A stretch of DNA of 56,171 bases from an uncultured Draconibacterium sp. (GCF_913063105.1 NZ_CAJXYQ010000023.1:1-56171), one strand, 5' to 3'. Positions 17,282 to 26,929 are shown, counted from the first letter of the stretch. Translations and numbers: made by a program. Notes: generated from the letters alone by a model not told the origin.

Positions 17282-18622
17282 ATGAAATATGAAAAGTGGT
17301 CGTTGGGCTATTGGCTTTTAAAGCAGTACATCCGTTTTACCGATTGGATTATTCATGATAAAGTTGTTTTAAACGGCATAGAAAATATTCCAAAAAACAA
17401 ACCAATACTTTTTGCACCCAACCATCAGAATGCTTTAAGCGATCCTATGGCCATTCTCCTACACACGCGTTTTCAACCGGTTTGGCTGGCCCGAGCCGAT
17501 ATATTTAAACCCGGAATTATTACGCTAATTCTTCGTTTTTTAAAAATAATGCCGGTTTACCGTTTGCGCGATGGAAAAGAGCAACTAGCAAAAAACGATA
17601 AAACCTTTGCCGATTCGGTTAAGGTGCTAAAAAACAATGGTGCCCTGGCTCTTTTTCCCGAGGCAGCACATTCGGCTAAACGCCAGATGTTACCCCATAA
17701 AAAAGCCGTTCCGCGTATTGTTTTTATGGCCGAAGAGAAAGCGCAAAACCAACTCGACATTCATATTATTCCAACGGGTATTTATTACAGCAGCTATTGG
17801 AAATTTAACCGCAGTATTTTGGTAAACTTTGGAAAACCAATTTTGGTAAACAACTATCTTGAATCCTATAAAAACAATGCCAATTACGCAACCCTTGCCT
17901 TGCGCAATGATCTTGAAAAAGCCATTACCCCGCTTACCTTAGCAATTAAAAGTAAAACACATTACAATTGTATTGAGCAAATCAGACTGATTTTTGGAAA
18001 TGCTCATGCCCACAGGCTGCAAAAAGAAAAAGGATTAAAGCAACGTTTTCTGGCCGACCAGCACCTGGTGAAAAAACTTGACCAGCTGGAACAGAAAAAC
18101 CAAAAAAAAATTCAAGAACTGTGCAAGGCTGCTGCAAAACTTGATGAAACTGCTCGAAAATATGGTTTACGCACCTGGCTGATTGAGAATCATGAAAACA
18201 ATTTTATCAAGCTTGGTATGAATAAACTACTACTGCTTTTGAGTTTTCCTGTTTTCGCTTTTGGCTTTATTTTTAATGCTGTCCCATTTATTACTATCGA
18301 TAAAATTGTACGAAAAAAAGTAAACGACTATGCTTTCTGGAGTTCATTTTTCTTAGTACTTGGATTCACCATTTTTCCCCTATTCTACTTTCTCGAACTA
18401 TGGGCCGTTTCATGGTTGTTAACTGCAGTATGGCACAAAGTTTTATTCTTATGTTTGTTGCCTTTTACCGGGAAATTTGCTTTTCGTTGGTATATTTTAT
18501 TGCTCAAAACAACAGGCCGGGCACGACTGCTTTTTCTCCAGGTCTTTAATCCTTCAGTCTGGAGAAATGTAAAGCAGCAACAAGAACAACTTTTTAATGA
18601 CCTAAATAAAAGTACACGATAA
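17282..18622 (+). CDS. PlsC-like 1-acylglycerol-3-phosphate acyltransferase
   Basis: The 446-residue protein has an N-terminal acyltransferase domain with PNHQNALSDPMA (H48, D54, spacing H-x5-D) and ALFPEAAHS as the substrate-binding motif. A helical middle region has many Lys, Gln and Leu residues. The C-terminal third holds three or four membrane helices (about 310-400). This architecture is common in Bacteroidota acyltransferases of the glycerol-phosphate type. It probably transfers acyl chains to a lysophospholipid or related acceptor at the inner membrane. Confidence 0.82.
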   Translation: MKYEKWSLGYWLLKQYIRFTDWIIHDKVVLNGIENIPKNKPILFAPNHQNALSDPMAILLHTRFQPVWLARADIFKPGIITLILRFLKIMPVYRLRDGKEQLAKNDKTFADSVKVLKNNGALALFPEAAHSAKRQMLPHKKAVPRIVFMAEEKAQNQLDIHIIPTGIYYSSYWKFNRSILVNFGKPILVNNYLESYKNNANYATLALRNDLEKAITPLTLAIKSKTHYNCIEQIRLIFGNAHAHRLQKEKGLKQRFLADQHLVKKLDQLEQKNQKKIQELCKAAAKLDETARKYGLRTWLIENHENNFIKLGMNKLLLLLSFPVFAFGFIFNAVPFITIDKIVRKKVNDYAFWSSFFLVLGFTIFPLFYFLELWAVSWLLTAVWHKVLFLCLLPFTGKFAFRWYILLLKTTGRARLLFLQVFNPSVWRNVKQQQEQLFNDLNKSTR

Positions 18623-18650
18623 TTTCTGGAGACTACTTAATACAAAGACC

Positions 18651-19733
18651 ATGGCCGAAAAACTAAAAGACATCCTGTTTCCGCTGGAAAAAGTTCAGCT
18701 TTTTTCAAGAGTTCTAAAAGAAGTTTATCCACCGTTTCAATCGGAAGCTTTTGTTAATGCTGTTTGCGACCAACAATGGCCCGAGCGTGAACTCAAGGAA
18801 AAAATGCGACACACCACACTAAGTCTCCACCGTTTCCTTCCTGCCGACTTTAAGGAAGCCATAGCTATTCTGCTTGCTATTGTTCCAAAAGTAAGTGGCT
18901 TTGAAGCCATTGTTTTACCCGATTATGTGGAGGTTTACGGACAAGAACATTGGGACATTTCACTTCCTGCTTTGGGAGAATTCACAAAATGTGGCAGTTC
19001 CGAATTTGGCATAAGGCCGTTTTTAAATAAGAATACCGAAGCGACCATGAAATATATGCTTGCCTGGGCCGACAGTGACGATTTTAGGGTGCGGCGATTT
19101 GCCAGCGAAGGTTGTCGCCCTCGCCTCCCCTGGGCATCAGCAGTACCGGCACTAAAAAAAGACCCCTCGCTTATTCTTCCTATTCTTGAGAAATTAAAGA
19201 ATGATCCGGAAGAATTTGTGCGAAAAAGTGTGGCCAACAACCTGAATGACATCTCGAAAGATCATCCGGAACTGGTACTTGATTTATGCATACGCTGGCA
19301 GGGAATAGCTAAAAACACCAACTGGATTATTAAACATGCCTGCCGTACCTTGCTTAAACAAGGGAATAAAAAAGCCATGCTTTTATTTGGGTTTGCCAAT
19401 CCGGAATTAATGCAAGTGGAGCAGCTCAATTTTTCAAATTCTTCACCGGCCATTGGCGATGATATCTCTTTCAGCTTTAAGCTGAATTTAGCCACCAAAC
19501 AAAAGCAAAAAGTTCGCATCGAATACATTGTGCACTATGTAAAAGCAAGCGGAAAAACATCGCCAAAAATATTTCAGATTAAAGAAGTTGAAATGCCTCC
19601 GGGCAAGCACAGTATCACAAAAAACCATTCGTTTAAAAACAGGTCTACCCGTAAACACTACCCGGGCCAACACCAATTTGAGATTGTAATTAACGGCGAA
19701 AGAAAAGCAAGCGGCTACATCGGGCTGGGTTAA
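18651..19733 (+). CDS. DNA alkylation repair protein (AlkD-like HEAT repeats) with C-terminal beta domain
   Basis: The 360-residue protein has an AlkD-like helical HEAT-repeat body over about residues 1-245, including LKEKMRHTTLSLHRFLP, RVRRFASEGCRPRLPWA-type sequence and DPEEFVRKSVANNLNDISKDHPE. AlkD enzymes remove alkylated bases by wrapping DNA along the HEAT solenoid. Residues after about 250 are beta-rich and end in ASGYIGLG; such a C-terminal domain is seen in several Bacteroidota relatives. DNA glycosylase activity is inferred from the family. Confidence 0.82.
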   Translation: MAEKLKDILFPLEKVQLFSRVLKEVYPPFQSEAFVNAVCDQQWPERELKEKMRHTTLSLHRFLPADFKEAIAILLAIVPKVSGFEAIVLPDYVEVYGQEHWDISLPALGEFTKCGSSEFGIRPFLNKNTEATMKYMLAWADSDDFRVRRFASEGCRPRLPWASAVPALKKDPSLILPILEKLKNDPEEFVRKSVANNLNDISKDHPELVLDLCIRWQGIAKNTNWIIKHACRTLLKQGNKKAMLLFGFANPELMQVEQLNFSNSSPAIGDDISFSFKLNLATKQKQKVRIEYIVHYVKASGKTSPKIFQIKEVEMPPGKHSITKNHSFKNRSTRKHYPGQHQFEIVINGERKASGYIGLG

Positions 19734-19817
19734 TACTTACCGTTATTATGAGAATTGCTGTTTTACATAAAACATGGCACTATTCTTGCATTCTTTTTAA
19801 ACTTAAAAATTAGTGCC

Positions 19818-20087
19818 ATGAAAACTATTTACCTTATCTGTGCAGGCGCACTGCTACTTCTGTTAAGTGCCTGCAGCGGAGTTCCGCTAACAATTAAAAG
19901 TCCCGAGAACAACGACACCTACAACGTAGAATACCTGTTTGAATATGATGGGTGTAAAGTATACCGTTTTTACGATCGTGGCGAATACGTGTACTTCACA
20001 AATTGCATGGGCGATGTTACCAGCTTTGCCAAAGACTCAACAAACACCCGAATTGAAAATCATGTTCGTATACTTCCTGAGAATTAA
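19818..20087 (+). CDS. Small lipoprotein, DUF4884-like
   Basis: The 89-residue protein has a lipoprotein signal with lipobox LLSACSG, followed by a compact domain containing EYLFEYDGCKVYRFYDRG and YVYFTNC. These stretches resemble the Bacteroidota DUF4884 family of small lipoproteins of unknown function. I use the ATG at 19818, directly before the signal peptide. A weak -7-like element (TATTCTTG) lies upstream. Two cysteines besides the lipobox Cys could form a disulfide. Confidence 0.72.
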   Translation: MKTIYLICAGALLLLLSACSGVPLTIKSPENNDTYNVEYLFEYDGCKVYRFYDRGEYVYFTNCMGDVTSFAKDSTNTRIENHVRILPEN

Positions 20088-20195
20088 ACGGGAAAACAGT
20101 ACTTCAAAACATCTCCCTGCTTAAAAGCATTTGACTACTGTTAAAAATAAACCATATTGTAAAAAAGTTTGTGCGCACCAATTAATACAAAGCAA

Positions 20196-20222
20196 AAAAG
20201 TCCCGCCACTGGCGAGACTTTT
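20196..20222 (-). terminator. Terminator of the cold-shock gene
   Basis: The stem AAAAGTCTCGCC with GGCGGGACTTTT (minus strand) closes around a 3-base loop. Its one irregular position pairs as G-U only in the minus-strand RNA, which points to the cold-shock gene as the user. Confidence 0.75.
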
Positions 20223-20241
20223 ACTGTAAGCAATATAATAA

Positions 20242-20433
20242 CTATACTAGTTTTACATTAACTGCGTTAAGCCCTTTACGGCCTTCTTCCAAGTCAAATG
20301 TTACTTCGTCATTTTCTTGGATTTCATCTTTACATCCGCTAACGTGTACGAAATACTCTTTTGTTGATTCTGCATCTTTAATAAATCCAAACCCTTTGGT
20401 ATCATTAAAGAATTTTACTGTTCCTTTATTCAT
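20242..20433 (-). CDS. Cold-shock protein, CspA family
   Basis: The 63-residue protein is a single cold-shock domain: GTVKFFNDTKGFGFIKD carries RNP1-like KGFGFI, and YFVHVSG carries RNP2. It binds single-stranded nucleic acid and acts as an RNA chaperone. The gene has a 5' untranslated stretch of unknown length upstream, as many csp genes do, but I see no clear promoter there. A terminator follows directly. Confidence 0.93.
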   Translation of the reverse strand: MNKGTVKFFNDTKGFGFIKDAESTKEYFVHVSGCKDEIQENDEVTFDLEEGRKGLNAVNVKLV

Positions 20434-20628
20434 GATATTTTTAAAAAATTATTGGCCGCAATCTACAACTATTTCTTAAAAAAACATCAGAATTTATACA
20501 CTGGAGTTCTTTTTTTGATTAAAATATTATATATCTGCCATTTAACCCGCGAGTAAGCTTATAAAATAAGAATTATATTCACCTAACTTTGCTGCAGAGA
20601 AGGCAAGATTGGCGTGCTGTAAAAACAA

Positions 20629-20653
20629 AAAAAGGAGCCTGCAGCTCCTTTTT
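20629..20653. terminator. Terminator downstream of aspS
   Basis: A perfect 10-bp stem (AAAAAGGAGC with GCTCCTTTTT) has a 5-base loop. It lies 43 bases past the aspS stop codon; A-run and T-run flanks make it usable from both sides. Confidence 0.8.
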
Positions 20654-20695
20654 ATATTTTTTCAGATAGAAAATTCATTTCTGAAGAGTCTCTAT

Positions 20696-22462
20696 CTATT
20701 TCTTATCCTTTTTTTCTTTGACATCTAATTTCAAACCAAGCTCGTCTAATTGCTCAATGGCAACTACCGATGGCGAATCAATCATCACATCGCGGCCCGA
20801 ATTGTTTTTCGGGAAAGCAATAACATCGCGAATCGTATCCAATCCGGCAAATAAGGACACCAAACGGTCGAAACCAAACGCAATACCGGCATGTGGTGGT
20901 GCACCATATTTAAAGGCATTCATCAGGAAGCCAAATTGTGCTTCAGCCTCTTCTTTTGTGAAGCCAAGCAGGCTAAACATTTTCGACTGCAGTTCAGCAT
21001 CAAAAATACGAACCGAACCTCCACCTATTTCTACACCATTAATTACAAGGTCGTATGCATTGGCACGCACTTTTCCAGGATCAGTATCCATTAGCTCAAT
21101 ATCCTCTGGTTTTGGCGAAGTAAACGGGTGGTGCATTGCATGGAATCGCTTACTTTCTTCATCCCACTCCAACAACGGAAAATCAACAACCCACAAAGGT
21201 TTAAACACATTTTTGTTGCGCAAGCCAAGTTGTTTCCCCATTTCAAGACGCAGCTCTCCAAGTGCATCCAACATGTGTTTTTTATCACCACTCATCACAA
21301 GAATCAGATCACCGGCTTGGGCACCGGTCTTTTCTGCCCAGACTTTCAGGTCGTCCTGCGAGTAAAATTTATCAACCGATGATTTGAATGAACCGTCTTC
21401 GTTGCATTTCACATAAACCAAACCTTTGGCACCAATTTGCGGACGCTTTACCCAGTTGGTCAATCCGTCGAGTTGTTTACGTGAGTACTCGGCGCATCCT
21501 TTGGCACAAATCGCACCAATATATTCAGCCGAATCGAACACCACAAAATCCTTTCCTTTTACGGTTTCGGAAATATCGTTAATCAGCATTTCAAAACGGG
21601 TATCGGGTTTGTCCGATCCGTATTTCTCCATTGCTTCAGAATAAGGCATCCATGGGAATTCATCCACTTCTACATTCAATGTTTCTTTGAACATGTGACG
21701 GGTTAATCCTTCAAACATTTCAAGCACATCTTTCTGCTCCACAAACGACATTTCGCAGTCGATTTGTGTAAACTCCGGCTGACGGTCGGCACGCAAATCT
21801 TCATCGCGGAAACATTTTACAATCTGGTAATAGCGGTCGAAACCGGCAATCATCAGCAATTGTTTGAATGTTTGCGGAGACTGTGGTAATGCGTAAAACT
21901 GGCCTTCGTTCATTCGCGATGGCACAATAAAATCACGTGCTCCTTCGGGAGTGGACTTGATTAATACAGGAGTTTCCGTTTCAATAAAATCTTTTGCATT
22001 CAGGTAATTACGAACTGCATGTGCCATTTTCGAGCGTAACACCAGGTTATCACGTACAACATCGCGGCGCAGATCGAGGTAACGATATTTCATCCGCAAA
22101 TCATCGCCACCATCGGTGTCATCCTGAATGGTAAACGGCGGAAGTTCTGCCGGGCTTAACACTTTAATTCCCGACAAAGCGATTTCCACTTCGCCGGTTG
22201 GTATATTTTTGTTTTTGCTCTGGCGCTCGCGAACCGTTCCCGTTGCCTGAATCACAAATTCGCGTCCCAACTCCTCAAGCGCTTCGGCAACAGCTTTATC
22301 GGTATTTTCGTCAACCACCAGCTGTGTAATGCCATAGCGGTCGCGTAAGTCAACAAAAGTCATGGCTCCCAGGTCGCGGACGCGTTGCACCCAACCGGCC
22401 AGAGTTACTTCATTTCCTGCATTCTCAATTCGAAGTTCACCACAAGTATGTGTTCTGTACAT
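20696..22462 (-). CDS. aspS: Aspartate--tRNA ligase
   Basis: The 588-residue class II aminoacyl-tRNA synthetase is of bacterial type. An N-terminal OB-fold anticodon-binding domain ([23 protein letters not shown]) is followed by the catalytic core with motif 2-like [18 protein letters not shown] and the C-terminal motif 3 GIAFGFDRL. The GAD insertion domain lies between. It charges tRNA-Asp. The length is normal. The C-terminus ends in a short Lys/Asp-rich tail. Confidence 0.97.
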   Translation of the reverse strand: MYRTHTCGELRIENAGNEVTLAGWVQRVRDLGAMTFVDLRDRYGITQLVVDENTDKAVAEALEELGREFVIQATGTVRERQSKNKNIPTGEVEIALSGIKVLSPAELPPFTIQDDTDGGDDLRMKYRYLDLRRDVVRDNLVLRSKMAHAVRNYLNAKDFIETETPVLIKSTPEGARDFIVPSRMNEGQFYALPQSPQTFKQLLMIAGFDRYYQIVKCFRDEDLRADRQPEFTQIDCEMSFVEQKDVLEMFEGLTRHMFKETLNVEVDEFPWMPYSEAMEKYGSDKPDTRFEMLINDISETVKGKDFVVFDSAEYIGAICAKGCAEYSRKQLDGLTNWVKRPQIGAKGLVYVKCNEDGSFKSSVDKFYSQDDLKVWAEKTGAQAGDLILVMSGDKKHMLDALGELRLEMGKQLGLRNKNVFKPLWVVDFPLLEWDEESKRFHAMHHPFTSPKPEDIELMDTDPGKVRANAYDLVINGVEIGGGSVRIFDAELQSKMFSLLGFTKEEAEAQFGFLMNAFKYGAPPHAGIAFGFDRLVSLFAGLDTIRDVIAFPKNNSGRDVMIDSPSVVAIEQLDELGLKLDVKEKKDKK

Positions 22463-22570
22463 GATATCTTTCTTTTATTTACGCCGCGAAAATAGTGATA
22501 TTTTGGCAATTATACCGGAAACATTTGGCAGCTTTTCAGCGAATTGTGAAGTTAGAACATGTTATTGGAG

Positions 22571-22640
22571 AATCTTTGTGACAGAAAAGAAAAATTAACC
22601 ACAAAGTTACTCGAAGAAGACACAAAGTACCACAAAGATT
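22571..22640. repeat. Degenerate CACAAAG repeat block with 10-bp inverted ends
   Basis: CACAAAG occurs at 22600, 22621 and 22631, with an inverted CTTTGTG at 22574-22580. AATCTTTGTG (22571-22580) and CACAAAGATT (22631-22640) are perfect inverted repeats. The block lies between the divergent genes aspS and tadA and resembles CTTTGTG-type intergenic repeats scattered in many bacterial genomes. Confidence 0.55.
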
Positions 22641-22669
22641 TAGTTACTTCGCAGTAATATTTCTTGATT

Positions 22670-23113
22670 ATGATTGAACCGTTTAACGACGAATATTTTA
22701 TGAAAAAGGCCTTTACCGAAGCTGTTCGGGCTTTTGAAGAAGGCGAAATTCCGGTTGGAGCTGTGGTTGTATCAAAAGGAAAGATAATTGCACGTGCCCA
22801 CAACCTTACCGAAACCCTGAATGATGTAACCGCACATGCCGAAATGCAGGCAATTACAGCAGCGGCAAACCTACTTGGTGGCAAATACCTTAACGATTGC
22901 ATCTTGTATGTTACACTCGAACCCTGTGTAATGTGCGCCGGAGCATTGGGCTGGTCGCAAATTGGCAAAATTGTTTACGGTGCTTCCGACGAAAAACGCG
23001 GCTTTAAAAAATATGCCGCCAAGGCACTTCATCCGAAAACGGAAGTGCTTAGCGGTATATTCGAAACCGAGTGTGCAGAATTACTCCAGGAATTTTTCAG
23101 AAAAAAACGATAA
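22670..23113 (+). CDS. tadA: tRNA-specific adenosine deaminase
   Basis: The 147-residue zinc deaminase has the catalytic HAE motif at H56-E58 and the zinc-binding PCVMC motif at C86 and C89. TadA converts A34 to inosine in tRNA-Arg(ACG), allowing wobble reading. I use the ATG at 22670; a TTG two codons upstream is also in frame. It is transcribed away from aspS. Confidence 0.93.
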   Translation: MIEPFNDEYFMKKAFTEAVRAFEEGEIPVGAVVVSKGKIIARAHNLTETLNDVTAHAEMQAITAAANLLGGKYLNDCILYVTLEPCVMCAGALGWSQIGKIVYGASDEKRGFKKYAAKALHPKTEVLSGIFETECAELLQEFFRKKR

Positions 23114-23124
23114 GCGTTTCTTTA

Positions 23125-25707
23125 CTAATTTACCTCCATGCTTAAACTGCCTTTTCCTGATGTATCAAAAGCTTTAATTTTAACAGTACCGCTAACCGAA
23201 ACCGGCTCAACGTATTCTGCTGATGTTAAACCGGGTTCAGAACCATCGGTAGTATACCTTATACTTAATCCCGGATAAGTGGAGTTTGCAACAAGCTTTC
23301 CATTTTCGATTTTTCCGCCCGGTGCCGGCACCCGATAGTTGTAACCTCCGAGAAAACTTTTTAAACGAGGAAGCTCTTTTTTAGCCAGGGTGTTGGCAAA
23401 GATATTCCATTCCGTGTTCCAGCTTTCTTGGCGTTGGCTTGTATTTTCAATGGTTTCCCATTCGCGTTCAGCTGCCCAGGCAGTTTCTGCAAACCCCATA
23501 AGTTTTGGTAAAATACGGTACATCAGGTCATCCTCACCATCTTTAATTGTCTCGGCCCAAATTTGCGCCTGTACACCAATAATATTCTTTCTTGCTTCCG
23601 GTTTTAATCGCTCAAGTCCGGCATAAGCTTTATCGGTATCCACCTGTTCTCCCATCGCATTTTGCGTAGTGCTTTTAAACACGTCGAAAGGAGCTACCTG
23701 CCAGGCATCGCGGGTATTTCCGAAACCTCCCCAATACAAGCCCGGTTCGCGCGGATCTTTGTTGTAGGCCAAATCGAAATAAAAATTGGTAACATTACAC
23801 ATTATAACAGGGTAACCGGCATTGGCCAGTCGGTAAGCTAATTCGGTGTTCGATCCAAGCGTATTCCAGACGTAAGGATATACCTGCAGGTGTGCAAACT
23901 CCTGATTTGGATTATAGCGCCCGGTTTCATCTTTTAACAAAGCAACTTCTTCCCAGCCGCCAATTTTTAAATTCTTGCCTTGCAACATTTCAATAATTCG
24001 ACGAGTTCCGTAAGCCTGTAGGTTTTTGGGATCTTTAAATTCAGGAAATTTCGTCATTAACTCTGCACACATGGGCGATTCGCTCCACGAGCCTTCGGGC
24101 ACTTCATCGCCTCCCGTATGGATGAAATCGAGTTCTATTCCGGCCTCGGCATAAATTTCAATTACATCATCAACAACCGTTTCATAAAATCGATAGGTTG
24201 ATTCGCGCGCTACGTTTACAATATTATCGGAGTACCATTGGGCAGACCGATATTTTGACTTTTCCTCAGGATCGATTAAACGAAACTCGTTGGCTTTTTC
24301 TTCATCGCCCAGTTCCATGTATTTTTCGTAGCGGGCTTCCATAGCTTTTATGGCTGCCCTTGAATGTCCGGGAAAACCAATCTCGGGAATGATATTAATA
24401 TGACGCTTTTTGGCATACTGAATAAGCTCTATAAACTCCTGGCGCGAATAAAAACCACTGCCATTACTTTCTTTGGCGTAGGCCGTAGGGCCCGAGCCAT
24501 AAGCAGGATGCAAGGCATTGGCTGCCTTTGTGGTGTGCCCCCGGTGGCTGCCAACCTCTGTTAATTCAGGTAATTCTTCAATTTCAATACGCCACCCTTC
24601 GTCTTCGGTAATGTAAAACAGCAACTGATTGAGTTTATAAAATGCCAGAATATCGATTACTTTTTTTACGGTTTCTATTGATTGAAAATTACGAGAGACA
24701 TCGAGGTGCATACCTCGGTATGGAAAGCGGGGAGCATCTTTCATGGAGAGCTCCGGCAACGTAACTTCTTGTGATGTACCGTCAAATAATCCGGGAGGCA
24801 ACAAGGCCACCAGGCTCTGAATTCCGTAAAAAACACCGGCAGCATCAGAACCATATATGCTTACGGATTGATTGGGAAGTACCTGCATTTCGTAGGCTTC
24901 GTTTTCAACTCCGTTTACAGTCAATTCTTTAAAACCCAAAAATATACTGTTAGCCATTGGGGCATTCGCTTTTCTGGTAACAAAACTATCTCCAACTATT
25001 TTTTGCAACAATTCAGCAAGGTAATTGGCCTCGTTTTCCAATCCTTCAGCATACAGAATCTCAACCGGGTTGCTAATCCTTACTTGCTGCCCTGTTCTCT
25101 TATAACTCACCGGGTTGGGCACTAGTGGTAATAACTTATCCTCTTCAAGCTCAAAAAGTTCAGCATTGTTATCAAATTGCCAGGCAGCTGTCGGAATTGG
25201 TTCTGCATCAGCACGATGCCTGTTTATTTGCTCGGGTTTATTAAAAGGCAAAACAGCATAGTTATCAACCTCAACAATGGCCTGTTCGTTTCCGCTTTTA
25301 TCGTAAAAAACAAAATAAGGCCCTACTGCAGCATCGCTCGCTTTTATGTACCATGCCGAACTTTCATATACAATTTCAACTTTTTTGCCCGGCATAAGCT
25401 GAAAACCTTCAGTAGGAACTAATTTAAACCAATCGCCACTTATATGCTCAATCCGGGTATTATTATCTGAGGCAATGGGGTCGCGCGGTGCCTGATTATA
25501 AAACAAGGCCCAATTGTCTTCAGAAAAAGTATAGGTACTGTTGTTTTCAATAATAAACTTCGCTTTTACTTGCGGAGTTTCGGCATATTCGTTACTGATA
25601 ACGCCCCACGAAAGATTAATCTGATCAGATGTTGGAGGGGGAGTTGAGCAACTTTGTACAAGCATAATAGCCAATATTATAGAAATTGAAAAGAGAAACT
25701 TTCGCAT
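23125..25707 (-). CDS. Beta-N-acetylhexosaminidase lipoprotein, GH20
   Basis: The 860-residue exported glycosidase has a lipoprotein signal (lipobox LVQSCS, Cys20). An N-terminal beta-sandwich is followed by a GH20b-type domain (about 195-325), a GH20 catalytic barrel (about 327-690), and a C-terminal chitobiase-type beta domain (about 785-855). The catalytic acid pair is D534-E535 in HTGGDEVPEG. It removes terminal GlcNAc or GalNAc from chitin, glycoprotein or peptidoglycan fragments at the cell surface. It is divergent from a NagX-like acyltransferase, which suggests a shared amino-sugar role. A near-ideal promoter lies 50-80 bases upstream. Confidence 0.92.
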   Translation of the reverse strand: MRKFLFSISIILAIMLVQSCSTPPPTSDQINLSWGVISNEYAETPQVKAKFIIENNSTYTFSEDNWALFYNQAPRDPIASDNNTRIEHISGDWFKLVPTEGFQLMPGKKVEIVYESSAWYIKASDAAVGPYFVFYDKSGNEQAIVEVDNYAVLPFNKPEQINRHRADAEPIPTAAWQFDNNAELFELEEDKLLPLVPNPVSYKRTGQQVRISNPVEILYAEGLENEANYLAELLQKIVGDSFVTRKANAPMANSIFLGFKELTVNGVENEAYEMQVLPNQSVSIYGSDAAGVFYGIQSLVALLPPGLFDGTSQEVTLPELSMKDAPRFPYRGMHLDVSRNFQSIETVKKVIDILAFYKLNQLLFYITEDEGWRIEIEELPELTEVGSHRGHTTKAANALHPAYGSGPTAYAKESNGSGFYSRQEFIELIQYAKKRHINIIPEIGFPGHSRAAIKAMEARYEKYMELGDEEKANEFRLIDPEEKSKYRSAQWYSDNIVNVARESTYRFYETVVDDVIEIYAEAGIELDFIHTGGDEVPEGSWSESPMCAELMTKFPEFKDPKNLQAYGTRRIIEMLQGKNLKIGGWEEVALLKDETGRYNPNQEFAHLQVYPYVWNTLGSNTELAYRLANAGYPVIMCNVTNFYFDLAYNKDPREPGLYWGGFGNTRDAWQVAPFDVFKSTTQNAMGEQVDTDKAYAGLERLKPEARKNIIGVQAQIWAETIKDGEDDLMYRILPKLMGFAETAWAAEREWETIENTSQRQESWNTEWNIFANTLAKKELPRLKSFLGGYNYRVPAPGGKIENGKLVANSTYPGLSIRYTTDGSEPGLTSAEYVEPVSVSGTVKIKAFDTSGKGSLSMEVN

Positions 25708-25757
25708 GACAATTTTTTTAATTAAGTTTAACTTTTTAATATTTTTAAAAACGATTT

Positions 25758-25788
25758 CAAATATATAGAATTAATTTACTAAATCAAA
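25758..25788 (-). promoter_or_regulatory. Promoter of the GH20 gene: TTTG-N19-TATATTTG
   Basis: On the minus strand TTTG (25788-25785) and TATATTTG (25765-25758) are separated by exactly 19 bases, matching both elements of the Bacteroidota housekeeping promoter. The predicted start is near 25751, giving a leader of about 45 bases. Confidence 0.72.
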
Positions 25789-25796
25789 TAAACAAA

Positions 25797-26891
25797 ATGG
25801 CTGAATTTAAAAGACTTATCTCCCTCGATGCCTTTCGTGGATTTACCATTGCCGCGATGATAATGGTTAACAACCCGGCTACCTGGCGTCATGTTTATCC
25901 GCCACTACGCCATGCCGAGTGGAATGGACTAACTCCTACCGACTTAATTTTCCCATTTTTTATTTTTATTGTAGGCGTATCTATTGCCTTGGCCTATACT
26001 AAAAGGTTAGATGCAGGTGTTGCCAAAACTCCCATGTACAAAAAGATTATATTCCGGTCGGTTAAAATATTTGCAGTGGGCATTTTGCTGTGGCTTTTCC
26101 CCAATTTTAGTTTCGAGGATGTACGTATTGCCGGAGTGCTTCAACGTATTGCCATTGTTTTTTTGGTATGTGCCCTTTTGTTTCTGAATTCGAAATGGAG
26201 AATACAGGCCATTGTGGCCGCTAGTTTACTGGTAGTTTACTGGCTTGTTATGATGTTTATTCCTACACCTGGTTACGGACAGGTGATGTTAGAACCCGGG
26301 GCAAATATTGCGGCCTGGATTGACAGTAAATACCTGCCGGGCTATCTGTACCAAAAAACATGGGATCCGGAGGGAATATTGAGCACTCTGCCAGCCATTG
26401 CTACAGGAATTGCCGGTATGCTTGCCGGGCATTTGGTGCTGAGTAAAACACCTGCCGAACGCAAAATTATTTACCTGTTTTCGTTTTCGTTTTTTGCCTT
26501 TGTGCTGGGCTACTTCTGGAATTACATCTTTCCGGTTAACAAAAACATCTGGACCAGTTCTTTTGTATTGGTTACTTCGGGTTTAGCCGGGATGCTTTTG
26601 GCAGTAAGTATATTTTTTGTGGATGTACTGGGGCGTACGCGTTTTACAAAACCCGGAATAATTTTTGGGTCGAATGCCATAACGGTTTATGTACTGGCCG
26701 ATGTTTGGCGTCTTCCGTTTTACACCTGGCAAATAGGCGGAGATAGTTTAAACAACCACTGGATGCAACTTTTCGACAATTTAGGATGGAGTATGGAAAT
26801 GGGAAGTTTTCTTTATGCTGCAATCTTTATCGGCTTCAATTTTATTCCGGCCTGGATACTTTACAAGAAAAAGATTTTTATAAAACTCTAA
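25797..26891 (+). CDS. Heparan-alpha-glucosaminide N-acetyltransferase-like membrane protein (NagX/DUF5009 type)
   Basis: The 364-residue integral membrane protein has about ten hydrophobic helices. Its N-terminus RLISLDAFRGFTIAAMIMVNNP, followed by HAEWNGLTPTDLIFPFFIFIVG, is typical of the COG4299 family, related to the lysosomal enzyme that acetylates glucosamine ends. In bacteria these proteins often sit in GlcNAc or chitin catabolism loci. The divergent GH20 hexosaminidase supports an amino-sugar link. Whether it transports or acetylates is not known from sequence. Confidence 0.82.
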   Translation: MAEFKRLISLDAFRGFTIAAMIMVNNPATWRHVYPPLRHAEWNGLTPTDLIFPFFIFIVGVSIALAYTKRLDAGVAKTPMYKKIIFRSVKIFAVGILLWLFPNFSFEDVRIAGVLQRIAIVFLVCALLFLNSKWRIQAIVAASLLVVYWLVMMFIPTPGYGQVMLEPGANIAAWIDSKYLPGYLYQKTWDPEGILSTLPAIATGIAGMLAGHLVLSKTPAERKIIYLFSFSFFAFVLGYFWNYIFPVNKNIWTSSFVLVTSGLAGMLLAVSIFFVDVLGRTRFTKPGIIFGSNAITVYVLADVWRLPFYTWQIGGDSLNNHWMQLFDNLGWSMEMGSFLYAAIFIGFNFIPAWILYKKKIFIKL

Positions 26892-26900
26892 AATTGAAAA

Positions 26901-26929
26901 GGGATAAAAGGTTCCAATCCTTTTATCCC
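26901..26929. terminator. Terminator between the NagX-like gene and aroA
   Basis: A perfect 11-bp stem (GGGATAAAAGG with CCTTTTATCCC) has a 7-base loop and lies between convergent genes. The T-run is better on the minus strand. Confidence 0.7.

Noticed and set aside
20718..21365. 215-codon plus-strand ORF opposite aspS
   Set aside because: Antisense shadow of a well-conserved synthetase; Ser/Pro-rich low-information translation.
22552..22968. 138-codon minus-strand ORF opposite tadA
   Set aside because: It covers conserved zinc-site codons of tadA on the other strand and extends into the CACAAAG repeat block.
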